Shown piece by piece: positions 22,121-34,919 of a stretch of DNA of 64,000 bases. The DNA lies in contig OX467082.1 in the NCBI GenBank assembly GCA_950106755.1, positions 26,846,001 through 26,910,000 of the forward strand. Direction: 5' to 3'. Each line of letters opens with the position of its first letter. The stretch's first letter is position 1. Source of the stretch: Climacium dendroides (lineage: Eukaryota > Streptophyta > Bryopsida > Hypnales > Climaciaceae). The translations under genes were made by a program, and so were the position numbers. Below the pieces are notes generated by a model. It was not told the DNA's origin. It made no database searches and saw nothing but the letters and a program-made list of their open reading frames with translations.

Positions 22121-23650
22121 ATGGAAGCAGCAAACGAGTCGGCCACGGCCGACTCCCTGACGAAAGTGATGGTGTTCTGCGACGGGACCTGGTGCGGGCA
22201 GCTGACAGGCACAGAAACAAACGTAAAGCTTCTCGCCGACGCCATAGCCGGAAGAACCGTGAACACCCGCGAGCGATTCGTGAACGGAGGAATCGTGGGT
22301 TGCTACTACGACGGCGAAGGCGTACAAGGCGAATTCTCGGACTACCTGTTGGACGGCGCCCTCGGGGGTCGAATCAGAGAAGATTGCCTTGAGGCTTACA
22401 AGTTCCTCATGGACGAGTTCGAGCAAACCAACGGCGAATGCGAGGCCTGGCTCATCGGCCTCAGCCGCGGCTCCTACACACTCCGTTGCGTCGCGGGGAT
22501 GATCAACAACTGCGGGCTCGTCAGCAAAAAAGTCATAACAGAACAGCTTGGTGCTAACCCAACGGATGCAGAGGTGGAAGACATAATTCAGCGGGGTTAT
22601 GTATATTACCGCGACAGAACCACAACGTACTTGCCCAACAGCGAGTACATGCAGCAATGGAAACGCCACCACAGCCGCGTGACGCGACGGCCGCCCGTGA
22701 AGTTCATGGGCCTGTTCGAGACGGTGGGTGCGCTCGGCATTCCGAGCCTGAATCCTGGCTCGGGCGTGGACTACCTCGGAAGCTTGAACTTCTTCGGGAA
22801 GGCGGACGAGGGCGCGTCGGCGGTCTCCGGGGAAGTGGAGCGCGTCTACCAATCTCTAGCAGTCCACGACCGGCTCACAGCGTTCGCCCCATGTCACGTG
22901 AAACGCGACAAGTTCCCGAAGGATTACTCATACAACGTGGGCTGCAAGGAGCCCCACCTTAAATTCAAGTACAAAACGAAGGAGCTTTGGTTTCCTGGTG
23001 CGCATTACGACTTAGGCAGGCAGAAGTTCATGTTCTACAAATCGCCCTCGGTCTTCACACCGAATCTCATCACCGATCTCACGCAACTGAAGATAAGTAC
23101 ATTCCTGGGTGAGCTTACGAAGCGCCTCGCCGAGAATGGCGTCAGCTTCTTCCTTACGCGCTTGCTGCGCATCCCTGACATCCAACCGAACTACGAATAC
23201 TCCGCAGCTGTGCTGTTATGGATGGCAAGGAAAATGGGGAAAACAGATCCCGAAGCGTTCGGCAGCTTACGTGATGAGGTCGCGATAAGCGCGCGCGACG
23301 TCGGGCAAACTTCGTGGACAGCGAGATTGTTCAATTGGTTGACATTCAAACCGTCCCCGCTCAATAATGACGCTTACGACCGTCTCACCGAGAACAAGAA
23401 TCTAACCCTGGAGATCGTGCCGTTCGCACATCGGTTTCTTGTGGGGTTGATGGATCGTTACCTTCTCCAGGACCGCAGCATCGTCGATCCTATGCCTCCT
23501 GGTCCTTCCGCACCGCCTGCACCGCCTGTGAAATTTTATCAAGCCCCCCAATTGCCTGGCGTCGACCCGGACGTCCAGCTCAAGGCTTCGAGAGATTACA
23601 GGTCTCGAAGCTACGACTCGTACACGCTCGAAGAGAGTATCATGACTTGA
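22121..23650 (+). CDS. DUF2235 (T6SS Tle1-like) alpha/beta hydrolase, single exon
   Basis: 509 residues without an intron. Family landmarks are in order: VMVFCDGTWCG near residues 17-26, the nucleophile elbow GLSRGSYTLR with Ser115 (GxSxG), the segment FETVGALGIP with Glu200, and WFPGAHYDLG with His295 and Asp297. DUF2235 proteins are lipase-like hydrolases, best studied as bacterial Tle1 phospholipase effectors and common in fungi; the eukaryotic substrate is unknown. The family usually has Asp in the DTVGALG position, while this protein has Glu, so activity is uncertain. The C-terminal end has a Pro-rich stretch (about 455-470) and a basic/Tyr tail. No signal peptide or membrane segment is clear. 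The start ATG has A at -3. The absence of introns and the high GC relative to the neighbourhood fit retroposition or an old transfer, but neither is shown. Confidence 0.85.
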   Translation: MEAANESATADSLTKVMVFCDGTWCGQLTGTETNVKLLADAIAGRTVNTRERFVNGGIVGCYYDGEGVQGEFSDYLLDGALGGRIREDCLEAYKFLMDEFEQTNGECEAWLIGLSRGSYTLRCVAGMINNCGLVSKKVITEQLGANPTDAEVEDIIQRGYVYYRDRTTTYLPNSEYMQQWKRHHSRVTRRPPVKFMGLFETVGALGIPSLNPGSGVDYLGSLNFFGKADEGASAVSGEVERVYQSLAVHDRLTAFAPCHVKRDKFPKDYSYNVGCKEPHLKFKYKTKELWFPGAHYDLGRQKFMFYKSPSVFTPNLITDLTQLKISTFLGELTKRLAENGVSFFLTRLLRIPDIQPNYEYSAAVLLWMARKMGKTDPEAFGSLRDEVAISARDVGQTSWTARLFNWLTFKPSPLNNDAYDRLTENKNLTLEIVPFAHRFLVGLMDRYLLQDRSIVDPMPPGPSAPPAPPVKFYQAPQLPGVDPDVQLKASRDYRSRSYDSYTLEESIMT

Positions 23651-24067
23651 GATTTTAGGATTGAAATTAGTTTAGAAACAGGCTCCAATGAGTCAATGCG
23701 CGAGAGGACCACTCAGGCCCTTGAGTAGCCATAGAATACATTTCTATAACCATCCAAGCTAAGAAATTGATTTAGATACAGGCTGCAAGAATCAATTATC
23801 GAGTGGCCAAAACGGGACAACACACGAGAGGGTCAATGCCCTTTTGAGTTGTCATAGAGTAAACCTATAGGCATAAAGATTATAAGGAAAAGCTGATGAT
23901 CAATAGAGAACCTGTTCAATATCTCGAAAAAGAAATGTAGGACTACCTCCTCAGCAAGTACCTGGGCCGTGACTCAGATTTGACTAACTGCGTAACCAAT
24001 GCTTCTTCTCAAAATTTTACAGTGAGCTACTGCCCACAATTCTTGAATGCAAAGGGGGCCTACAGGT
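23651..24067. other. Intergenic, between convergent genes
   Basis: The 3' flanks of the DUF2235 gene (plus) and the enolase gene (minus). A duplicated word (TTGATTTAGATACAGGCT / TTAGTTTAGAAACAGGCT) lies near 23670 and 23770; nothing else is seen. Confidence 0.4.
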
Positions 24068-27000
24068 CTAAAGAGGTTTTCTGAAACTCTGTCCAGCGTA
24101 ACGAACATTGCCAAGCTCCTCCTCTATCCGCAGCAGCTGAAGAAACATCAAAACGAGCACTTGGTTAAAAATGTCCGATATGCGACTCAGGATACCTTCA
24201 TCACAAAAGAACCCCTCCTCCCATTTTAATTTGACAAAGCTCGTAATGCTAATATGCATTTAGATTCGCGATGAGTTGATGTTTAGTGTTAGAGTAACAC
24301 AAATGGCATTGACTTAATGTCAGTGTTATGAGCATAAACTTGATATGATGTTGGGAACTATTAAGTCAACACTAAGGCAGCATTAACTTCAAATAAATAA
24401 TCAATATTTTTAACACTGTTCGTTAACATTAGCTTACCATTACTAGGTTTGCGATATTAATACGGGGATCTTTGAATTGTTAGGTTACCATTCAAAGTGG
24501 AAAACTCTTCAATGAAGACTACGTGTGGTAGTGTTCCTGAGAGCAGTAATTCATTTTCTGGTCATACAAGGAGAAGGAAATTATAAAAATTCCACGATAA
24601 ATCCGGTTCACAAAATCCAGCATACCTGATTGTATTTGGCAAGACGCTCGCTCCGGCAAGGAGCTCCAGTTTTGATCTGCAATGCAAAGAATGAGATTTC
24701 AGAATCTACTAATATTCATCCTAATGCAGAACGGAAAGACAGTTAATTACGGTACCTAAACACATTGAGTAGGCGAGAGTAGGCGAGATAGATCCTGGAT
24801 GTGTTGAATTACCTGTCCGCTGGCAAGGCCAACAGAAAGATCAGCAATGAAAGTATCCTCTGTTTCTCCACTTCGGTGGCTGACCATAACACCCCATCCA
24901 GCTGCCTTGGAATCCAAAGCAGCTTGAATGGACTCTGTCACAGACCCAATTTGGTTCACCTGCAAGATATGAATCAGCATCATAAGAATAGAACACTACT
25001 ACAGTTTCTAAAAGCACTTCATTCCAGAATATTTTTAAGTTGTTCTATGAGGGCACCCATTTTACTGTAAAACCTTGCAACGCATGAAAAAACACGATAA
25101 AGATTTGAGTTCAAATCAATATGCATGCAACTGCTCGCTACTTCTGCTTGCTCACAAGTGCTATTGTCAAGGATCTATTGAACTCAAGATTTTAGGAGAA
25201 TGTGTATAAAAAAATGAAAATTTCGGAGCATCTTGAATACATTAATTCTTCCTTAAATTTATTAAGAGATGGGTCCAAGGTCTTAGTACCTCCTCTCAAG
25301 AATGTTATGATTCCATTCCATGATGCATGTTCGACAATAGTATTTTTAAGAGAATGGAAAAGATAGAGTATATTATAAATACCTTCAACAAGAGAGCGTT
25401 GCAGGCCTTCTTGTCAATAGCCTCGACAATCTTCTTGGGGTTGGTAACCAACAGGTCGTCACCCACAATCTGTGTGTCGATGCCTGCAGTCAAGGCTGCC
25501 CATGACGACCAGTCATCTTGGTCATAAGGATCCTCAATGGACACAATCGGGAAATCACGTGCGAATCCCTTGTAGAGATCCCCGAGAGCTTGCCCTGAGA
25601 GAACCTTGCTGCCATCGTTTGGCTGTTCCTTGAAGTCAAGATCATACTTCCCATCCTTTGTCAAGAACTCAGAAGCCGCGACGTCCATCCCAATCTTCAC
25701 CTTGCCAGTGTACCCTGCCTTCTCGATGGCATCCACTAAGAGAATCAGCCCTTCACGATTATCCTGGATGTTAGGTGCAAAACCTCCTTCATCACCCACG
25801 TTGCATGCATCTTGCCCGTATTTCTTCTTTATAATGCCCTTGAGCACCTGGTACACTGCCCACAGAAACTGAAATCTATCAGTTCACCTGGAAAAGAATA
25901 CCTCGCATAAAAATGAGAATTTGAAACGTTGTACGGTAGGGGAACCCAATCCTATGGGTTGAAAATCGCCCCTTCACAATGTAACTGCCATCCAAACTTG
26001 TGACTTGCAAGGAATGAGATACTTGTAAATGAGAAGTGCCTTATAAGAAATGAGAAATAAAAACAGATGAAAGATGTGCACTAGATAATACTCGAGAGCT
26101 GGAAGAATATTATGTCGAGTTGTTCTCCACGATTCAAGGTCTGTATTCTTTTTATTGATTTATTAAAAATATGAGAAGAAACATAGGTTACAATCCTCTT
26201 CTAACTAGCCAATGAGCCAATGACTCAATTACATTGCACATTAGTCGAGACGTGGCAATACGATACCTCATAAGATGCAATATTTATGGTTTAAGGGCAG
26301 TCTAGGTTCGTGACTGGGACTTTACTTTTCAACTCCAACAATTATTCATAACTTGTTCATACGGTATCCAATATACATATTTTAGTGAGTCGCAATTCTC
26401 TCCAAAAACGGAGACACAAGTCCCCACACGAAAATAAATAAATAAATAAAATTTCAATTGTGGAAACTCCTCAAAACAGCTGAAAGTCATGCGATGGGGA
26501 TGGGATCGCAAGAAAAGTGTGAACCACATCATTAAAAAGGTCATGAGAAAGGGTAACACGCTAGAAAGACAGTAAACATGACAATATTTACACAGCTCAT
26601 TCCTACATGAGCTTGTTGTGGGGTACTAGGATTCGAACGTCTCAACGACAAAACTCTGATCAAAAGAAAAATACTCTCTAATTTTGGAATTGATTTGATG
26701 AAGCATCAGCAAGGATTAAGTACCTTCACATCCCATTTGCATGGCTTCCTTGAAAGACGACGCACCAACGGGCAAAATCATGAACTCCTGCATGGCGAGT
26801 TTGTTGCCAGCGTGACTGCCACCATTGATAACATTCAGAGCAGGGACAGGCATGACGAGTTCCTTGGTACCAGCCAGAGACTGGATGTGGCGGTACAGAG
26901 GCACGCCGGCAGCACCCGCCCCGGCACGGCAAACGCTCAGCGACACGCCGAGAATGGCGTTCGCTCCCAATTTCTCCTTGTTGGGAGTGCCATCCAGCTC

Positions 27001-27831
27001 CAGCATGATACTGTCAATCTCCTTTTGGTTCCTGCCATGGGAAAATTCGCTCACAGTCAATTAAAACGACAGTCAAATCAATCAACACCTAATTTACAGG
27101 GTACTAAACCTGCCCTATTGAATTCATCAATGTATCAAGAGTGAGCATTATAATGTGGGGACGCTATTAGTACACCTCCAAAAGAGTCCCATTCTATCTA
27201 CAAAATACTCATAACCAATTCCACATCAAGACATCAAAATTTAAGTCATAGTGGGATAGATGCAAATTCCATTCGTCTCTCAAACGAAAATTTAGTGTAA
27301 ACTGTTTCAAGGTGCAAAGCCCTTCTAAAACGGTTGCGCAATTAAGTTGCAATAAGGTCGAACACACTCTGCATCTGGACTTTACCGAGCATCCAGACCC
27401 TCGAGCTTCTTGGCCAACACATTGTTGATATTCTCCACTGCCTTCAACACGCCTTTCCCTCCGAATACCTTGGCATCCCCATCCCGAAGCTCCAGCGCTT
27501 CGTAAATGCCCGTGGAGGCGCCGCTGGGGACAGCCGATCGGTACGTCCGATCCGTGACCAAGTCGACCTCCACCGTCGGGTTGCCCCGGCTGTCGATAAT
27601 TTGCCGCGCCGTGATCGACTTGATCTTCATCGCGGCGTCCGGCTTGACCGACGCCGGGGCCGCCACCTGCGCCGTCGCTTGCACCTTCATCACACTGCGC
27701 CCCCTCGGCGGCTGCTGCTGCGGCGCGAAGCGCACAATCGCGGCAGGGGAGGAGACGACCACGGGCTCCCCCGTGAGGAAGGCGGACCTGGAGACCGCAG
27801 CCCGCATCAATGTGCCCTCCAACGCAGCCAT
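24068..27831 (-). CDS. ENO1: Enolase (phosphopyruvate hydratase), probably plastid
   Basis: Minus-strand exons 27831-27386, 27031-26724, 25855-25383, 24959-24813, 24676-24626 and 24136-24068 join in phase to 497 residues. The enzyme converts 2-phosphoglycerate to phosphoenolpyruvate. The catalytic core starts near residue 69 ([20 protein letters not shown]) and keeps the active-site segments: [65 protein letters not shown], the [13 protein letters not shown] signature and [15 protein letters not shown]. The first 68 residues are rich in Ala, Ser, Val and Arg and low in acid, like a chloroplast transit peptide, which suggests the plastid isoform (ENO1) where PEP feeds the shikimate and fatty-acid routes. 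Targeting is inferred, not shown. All splice sites are GT/AG. The start ATG at 27831 has G at -3 and +4. A G-rich run lies just upstream. Confidence 0.93.
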
Positions 27832-27952
27832 CGCTGAGTGTGGCTTCGAATTGCTCAACCTGTGGATTGCGAATTCAAAGGTGCAAACTGGAGAATGCCT
27901 TGGAGAATGTATTTGAGAAGCCAAACCTAGAGATCGGAAGCGAAGGCCAGCG

Positions 27953-27980
27953 TTGGGTGGGTGGGTGGGTGGGCGGGCGG
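27953..27980 (+). promoter_or_regulatory. G-quadruplex-type G-run in the enolase leader
   Basis: The plus strand carries GGGTGGGTGGGTGGGTGGGC followed by GGGCGG, at least five G3 runs with single-base spacers, about 125 bp upstream of the enolase ATG. The G strand is the template for this minus-strand gene, so folding could affect transcription; the RNA would be C-rich. Confidence 0.6.
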
Positions 27981-28191
27981 AGTTTCCTGTGCGTCTCGTC
28001 CGCGTCCCATGACCCCGCCCTCCCCGCTGGCCCTTCCTTGTCCTCGTGGGTGGCGTCAATGGCGACCAACGGTCGCCAGTTCCGACCGGTTGGATGAAAA
28101 GAGAGAACTGAGTGGCGTGAATGAAGAGTCCGTTCATCCGAGGTCCGACAGACTACTCCTCGTTTGAGGGGAGACTTTATTCTGCACTAGT

Positions 28192-28855
28192 ATTGACCCC
28201 TAAATGCTCAAGGCACCAAATTTTGCCATTTTGGTGTCAACAATACTTTGAAGTTAAATAAAACCTAAGCAAGCTGATATTTTCAGTAGTTTAAATTTTC
28301 GAAAAATTATTCTCAAAGTCTAGTTTTAGCATCAAAAATTTGATTTTGAAAATGATTGATTATGATTTTTCTATTTGAGATTTTGTACAAGGGTGTCTAT
28401 TGCAATCTTGACTTTCGATAGTGTTGAGGGCTCTTGGAAATGAGCTTCAAATACACTAAATCTTGGGAAAAAAGTCACTCTAGAAATTCATTTAAAAAGA
28501 TATTTAGCATAGATTGTGAGAAGCCATAAACTAATTGGAGTTATGCATGTTAAGCCCTTTATCCACATATTTTTGGATGACAAACTTTTTAGATTTAACA
28601 TGTGAAAAGAAGATTGAAAGACTTCAAATCACTTTCATAGGTTTAACACCCTCGTGATCAAACATTATAATCTTTTAGTCCATAAAGTGATATTGTTGTG
28701 TTTTCTTTTCCTATGTGATTTTTGACATGTCTTGTTTGAGTTTGTATGGTTACAATTCAAAAAAATTGATAAAATCTATCAAAATATTGGCTTTTTGTTC
28801 AATTTAAAGCAAATCCCTAATACATCAAAAAAGGCCTTGGGCCATTAGAAGAGGT
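28192..28855 (-). mobile_element. Family B element, copy 2 (reverse)
   Basis: The left boundary reads TTGACCCCTAAATGCTCAAG (TTAA mutated to TTGA) and the right boundary GGCCTTGGGCCATTAGAAGA, a decayed end. The interior matches copy 1 in reverse complement (e.g. TTTTCTTTTCCTATGTGAT). Confidence 0.6.
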
Positions 28856-31057
28856 TTGAGGGCTTGGGAGGGCCACTTCAAGCTTGTTCCCCAATCTAGG
28901 AACGTGTCAAAATATTTAAATAATAAAATTAAAAATTAATTTTAAAATGATTAAAATGATTAAAATAATAAAAATATTTTTAAAAAAATATTAATAATAA
29001 ATTTATTATTATTATCTAATGTGTCACAATTGTGGCTACATTAGATTGGTAATTTTGTAGAGTTCTTAAAGTTCCTTGTAGTCTGAAAACTTATAGGAAC
29101 CTATAGTCTTCTTTTGCCTTCAAGTTTCTTCTAATGATTTAGGGGTTAAGAAGCAATAATCATTTCATAAGGAGGGAAATGTTTTGAAGGAGAGTATTAA
29201 TATTGATATTGAGATTAATTAAAGTGGGGTGAAATTCATGGAAAGGGTTTGGTTGGATGAGAACGTTGAATACAAATGAGTTGTCATTATTGAAATGTTT
29301 ATTTAATTATTATATGGGTGAATAATAGGTTAGTACAAAAATCAATGTTGGTCCCCTTTTCAGGTGCTAGATTCCTCAAAAAAAATCAGTAAATTTTAGT
29401 AGAAATACAAGTTGAAGTCAAATCTAATTCAATTCATTTTATTTGGGGGGGATTTTTTGGAATTGGTTATAAAGTTTTAATAGTGGAATAAGTTTTTGGA
29501 TAATTTTTTAGGACTTTTTACCTACACATCTTTCAACACTTTTTTGACATTCTTTTTGACACTCTTTTTGATATTTTGATACTAAAATAATAATAATAAT
29601 AAATTGACATTGATTTTGATAATTAATTGTTGAAAGAATGTCTAAATGTTGTAAATTTTATGGCATTCCATCTTTCAACATTTTAGGGTCAAAAAAAGTG
29701 TCTACAAAAATGCCCAAAACAACACCCTTTCTTGACAATTTATCAAACTCTGTAGCAAAGGTTGGCAAAAAATAGATGTCAAAATGATGATCTCAAATTA
29801 GATATCACACTTTTTAACTTTTAAAACACATTTATAAGAAAATGATGAATCTTACGGAATACTTTTATTTTTAGCATTTGTCTAAACAAAACAAAAATAA
29901 ATATTTGGGAGGACTCATTGACCTTGATGACCAAGTATTTTAGTATGGTATATGTCACTATATAAAGTGTTTTCAAAGAGTATAACACACTAGTACAAAC
30001 TTGGGATACAGAAACTAAACCCACAAGAAGATCCACATGATGAACTTGACTATTAGTGGACCTTCTTGTAGTCATTTTCTAAGTCTAAGCCATTGAAGTT
30101 TCGACTATCGACATAAGAACCATTGTAGAAAGGGGACAATTTAACTTGGAGAGATTTGAAGTATATAAAAAAGAATATTCTCTTTGTAAATTCAATAACG
30201 GATTGTGACAATTCCTTACATTTTGTATGCATTGTTTGGTCTACGTGTAAACTAATAGTGTATTGTAAAATTTTAATTTAGAGATCTAAAGGGTAGACTG
30301 CAAATTTTTGTAAGACGAGAAAATCAATTTGACTTTCGCTGCTTTCTATTGATTGGATTCAACTGAAGTGGCTACTGTTGCTTTTTGCTGAAAGGGTTCA
30401 AAGAGAAGTGACTGCGATTGCTTTCTGTTGAAAGATTCCATACACTGTTCGAAAAAACCGGCGGCTAGTTCAAAGTTGGGCAGGGAATTGGAAAAAAAAA
30501 TTGGTTGCAATTTGAAAACATCGGCAAAAAACTGGTGAAAAAATCTATAAAATTTCTATTTTGAGTAAAAATTAGAGAAATAATAGGACTCAATTCTTCA
30601 AAAGCCGGTTCAATATGAGAATTAAATGAAATTAACTTGTGAAACTCAAAAAGTTTCATGAACTGAGGCCATATTCATTATATTGAAACTTTTTGCAGTC
30701 TTATTTTTGTCTTTGACTTGAAGATAAACTTGTTTTATCTCTTTATTAATATTTTTTAATAAATAGGTAACAACACCAACTTTTAGAATTTCATTTTAGA
30801 ATCACTAATTAAGCATTATGTATTCTTGGTTTCAATTATTATTTTTGTAAATGAATTTATAATATCTAACATTCTATCTCAAAATCTACGAAAAGTCTCA
30901 ATATAACAAACATGGTCATTGAACCCTCCAAGGACACAACCCCACACCAAGGTCATCACCAAAATTATCTTATTATTGAACCAATAGGTACATTTTTTTC
31001 TATAATTAACAATGAAGTCATATATAGGACCATGGCCTCCTTATTAACCCTTAACCC
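28856..31057. other. AT-rich intergenic DNA
   Basis: Runs of A/T-only sequence near 28920-29020 and no supported gene. The open frames at 29821 and 30465 have no recognisable product. Confidence 0.35.
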
Positions 31058-31308
31058 TTAACCCCTGAGCGCCCCACAGGCCATAATGTGGCTTCTTTGA
31101 CTTGGAAGGCTATACTTGTTTGATTGTTATTATCTTTCAAACGGTACGGTCAAATCATTAGTTCATTTTCATGCAGCTTTGGACCTCTGTCCACCACCAA
31201 TCGGTACATTCAATATTTTGTGGATCTCATTTTGAATGGTAGTTTAAGGGGAATGAGTTCCAAAGGGTTTGGATTTCCATGAATTTGAGTTGGGCGCTCA
31301 GGGGTTAA
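31058..31308. mobile_element. 251-bp TTAA-bounded MITE, family D
   Basis: It starts TTAACCCCTGAGCGCCC and ends with the exact reverse complement. The left side is preceded by two more TTAACCC units, and the right TTAA is also the first four bases of the neighbouring family C copy. Confidence 0.8.
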
Positions 31309-31526
31309 ACAACAAGCTAGTCATCGTGAAAATCATCTATTTGGGTACCGTGTGAATTGTTGGCTTAAAAAATGAAAAGGAACTTATTGGGAGACAAGCT
31401 ATTGTAGAAGACGTTCCCTTTCCCCACAAAATTTGGAAGATGAATACTTGCACTTTTGTCATGTATGGAGAGATTCTTTGTCATTCATCGACTTGGAAAA
31501 CATCCTCAACGTCGTTTAAGGATTAA
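31305..31526 (-). mobile_element. Family C MITE, copy 3
   Basis: It shares its left TTAA with the family D element and ends GTTTAAGGATTAA. It matches the reverse complement of copy 1 through AGATGAATACTTGCAC and AGATTCTTTGTCATTCATC. Confidence 0.65.
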
Positions 31527-31762
31527 GCCGTTTGCTTTGTTTTATTTGTAATGGTGAGATCTTTGGAATTGTGTATTCCCCAATCATATTCTTGGTGCCA
31601 TCAGATAGCTCTCTACAAGGAGGGATGCACTAGCTTTGAACCTTTGGACTTACCATAGAAACGATATTGAATTTCAAAGTTTTTATGAATTCAAAAATTC
31701 AAAATTACTTTTATTTTTATTTTATTATATTGTGGCAATGGCCCATGGTGTACTAGTTCAAT

Positions 31763-31950
31763 TTAACCTTTAAACAATGGATTGGTGATTGTGAAATCAT
31801 CCATTTTGATACCACAGGAATCATTGGTCTAAAAAAAATGCAAAAACTCTCATTGGAAGTCATGAATAATTGCACTTCTATCCTATACTAAAAGATTCTT
31901 TGTCATCCATTGGACACCAAACATCCACCTCAAAAGTGTAGGGATCAAGG
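31763..31950 (-). mobile_element. Family C MITE, copy 4 (degenerate)
   Basis: It begins TTAACCTTTAAACAATGG and contains TAATTGCACTTCTATCCTA and AGATTCTTTGTCATCCATTG. The right end has lost its TTAA. Confidence 0.5.
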
Positions 31951-34919
31951 GACTACGATTGTTGCTTCCTAAAACAATTGAATTAAAGAGGAAATCAAAT
32001 TAGTGCTTCAATCTTTGGGAAGAAAACAAGCAATACCATTCCTATTAGCAGCCCAAATTTGTTTGGCAAATTTTCAACAGAATCTGAACCCAATTGTGCA
32101 TTGGAGATACCTTGACAACAAATGACTGGATATGACTGAAATCATTAAATACCTCTCAAAAATTAATTAGATTCACACAATTTTGGATGAAAGTCTTTAA
32201 TATTATTTTAAGAGATGAATGTAATTAGACAGACAAATTTTTCCATCTTTTTTTATCAACATGCATTTCAAGTTGAGTGTACATTGCTCTTAAGAATTTT
32301 GTTAAACATAATTAGTGGTCATAAGCACTAAAAAAAAACAATTGTCTACAATGACTTGTCCACAATGACTGTAACACAACAATGACTACAAAATGGATGT
32401 TTTGTAGTCATTTTGGACAAGTCATTTATACCTTCATTATTTTGTAATGAAGGCAACTACATCTAATTGCGATGTGGTTTATAAAATTGACCCCTACATA
32501 TGCTCTTGGTAGAAATATTCTTTTATTGTAAGACTAAAGTTATAGCCTTGCATAAACAATTTGTATGGATGACACTAATTTTTGGTGTAGTATTTGAGGG
32601 TAAAAAATGTTTGGAAAAGAGGAAGATATGTATTCCCAAATTTGAAGTGTCTATGCAAAAGACAAGAGCCCTGTACACATCACCTACATCTATACTTTTG
32701 CTTTTAGTATCAATCCTTTTTCTTCTTATATAGGCCCATTGCAACTCACAAGGTGTTGAAAATAGAATTTGACATCTACTTCTTTTTATTATAGGTCTAC
32801 TGGAGTTGCACACTAAGAAATGGAGATCTATAACTTGCATCTATAACTTGCATCTATATATATTTGATATTGTAAATTCTTTATCTAGTTGTGTCACCTT
32901 CACCATCTAGTTATTGTGGTATAAATGATACATCTATATAATAATTATTATCCATTTTATTTTAATTGATTGCTTCCCTATACTTGAGGCATGTTGTCGA
33001 TGGCCACATGAGGGTACAATGAAGAGGTGTATTTATGGATTACCAAGTTTTATTCCATTAGGGTGAGGATTTACTTTTGTATTTTGAAATGTGGGCAATG
33101 GAATTACGGCATAGGGTTTGTGATATTTAGATATTGTGTTGTGATGTATTTTACAAGATTTTAAAATTTTGGGAATGAGTAGGTGTAGTTTGTGTGGTAT
33201 ATGCAATATTTGTAGACTGCTAATGGTCTAATTCTGGATGTGTTGTTTGGTCTTATTCATCCAAGTTTTTTAGTGGCAGTGTGTATATGAGCGTATCTTC
33301 TAGGAAGTGTATTAAAATATGTATATCTAGAAATAATATTTTATATGGTGCTTTATTTGTATACCAAATATGATCTAGTGCTATTATTATTGTGATGTTT
33401 AGTAGATTCATTTGTAGTTCTAATTTAGTCTAGTGATTGCTTGTCCTTTGAATTCTTTTGTAGGGGCATCTATGGACAATTCTAATGCTTGCCAAATGTT
33501 GTGTGAAGGGTGGGTTGGTTGATCCAAATATTTTGATTCTTGACAAAGATGAATTAAATAAGTTTATGAATGTTGGACATGTTATGGGGGATAAAAAATA
33601 TGAATGTTGGATATGTAATATGTCAATTATATAATTGTTAAGTGATTCATCAATGTGGTATTGTGGATAGGTGGATTAACTATTTTTTGTTTTAAAAAAA
33701 GATTGTGTATTGATTACAAAGCCATTATAGTCAATGTGTAGAAATGGTGTATATGTATGTGGCATTGTTATCATAGAAATGAAAATTTGCAATCTCTATT
33801 CTTATGAATTCATTTGTATTTTTGTCCTTGTCTAAATTGCATTCTTTTATAGATATGTGTACAATGGGTAGGGATAAGGGTGGGTTTACAAATTTGTAGT
33901 CTTTGTGTTGGAATTAGAAGAAATGTTTTGATATTTTGTTGTACAATGGTTCTTTTATTGTAAGATAATAGATTGAAGATAATAAATTGGGGTTGGTCGA
34001 TATAGTGAATGAACTTTTAGTAAATTTTCAATAAAAAGATGATGAAATTAGCAAAGAAATTCAAGAAGTTGCATAATTTTTGGAATGCTGGACATTTAGT
34101 TATAATTTCTGAAAGTGAAAGCTAAAAGGCTACTATTTTAGTTCATAGGTGGTACAATAATCATGTGGCATAGTTCTAGAAAAGGGACATGATGTATCCC
34201 CAGAGCAATCCTCTTGTATATAAATGACAAGTTCATAGGTGGCCAGCCCGTCCTTGCAGGGTTACCTGTTACCTTAGCAGTTAGCATGCAAAGTCTAGAA
34301 GTACTACCGTAGTCAATCATTGGCCACTCAGTCATATGCTCTCTCTATAATGGAACTATAATTGAGTCTTTTTCTTGGTTGCTATCTACATATTGGAGAA
34401 GAAAAAGTTCCCAAAACAGCAGCAATGAAGTCAATCTTAGGCGCGTCTGAGCGTCTCTGAGTTTCAACAAACAACTCACCAACCTCACGGAATGCATCCC
34501 GGGAGATCCCTTTTGTTGGAACAAAGCGGGTACCAAATACTGTCATTAAAAGAAAAAAACATGAGAAAAAAAGAAAAGAAAATAGAGAAAGAGCAATAAC
34601 TCAACTAGAGTCACAAATCGAAAAGGAAATTTTGAAACTTGAACCAATTCATTAAACACCATCAAGATGAGTAAACGGGAATCCTCAACTAAGTGTGAAA
34701 GAAGCCTCCTAATCCTACTCTGCATCTACCATAAAGGCATTCACACAAATATTGAATGTAAGAATATGAATGTGAGAATGTGAAAGAAGTGTGACATCCC
34801 TGTAAGACAATGTATTAAATCGGGTGAGTTTCACAAATTGAAACAATATACTTCCTTTGAAGTTGAGATTCGTGGAAATTGGTGTTACAGGAGCACTCGT
34901 CTCGGCTGTAGGACGTGAC
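31951..34919. other. AT-rich intergenic DNA downstream of the MRS2-like gene
   Basis: It contains the hairpin at 32381-32412. The open frames at 32500, 34138 and 34345 show no family features. From about 34.1 kb the sequence may include 3' untranslated DNA of the MRS2-like gene. Confidence 0.35.
32381..32412. repeat. Perfect 13-bp inverted repeat
   Basis: AATGACTACAAAA and its exact reverse complement flank a 6-base loop. Outside it, GACTTGTCC and GGACAAGTC also pair, so this is probably the inner part of a small foldback element spanning about 32353-32424. Confidence 0.65.

Noticed and set aside
22052..22852. 266-residue frame opposite the DUF2235 gene
   Set aside because: A mirror frame of a GC-rich coding exon; the plus-strand frame has the catalytic motifs.
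26695..27144. 149-residue plus-strand frame
   Set aside because: Antisense shadow of enolase exon 2.
31044..31064. Telomere-like TTAACCC units
   Set aside because: The plant telomere unit is TTTAGGG/CCCTAAA; here the units are TTAACCC and coincide with ends of TTAA elements.
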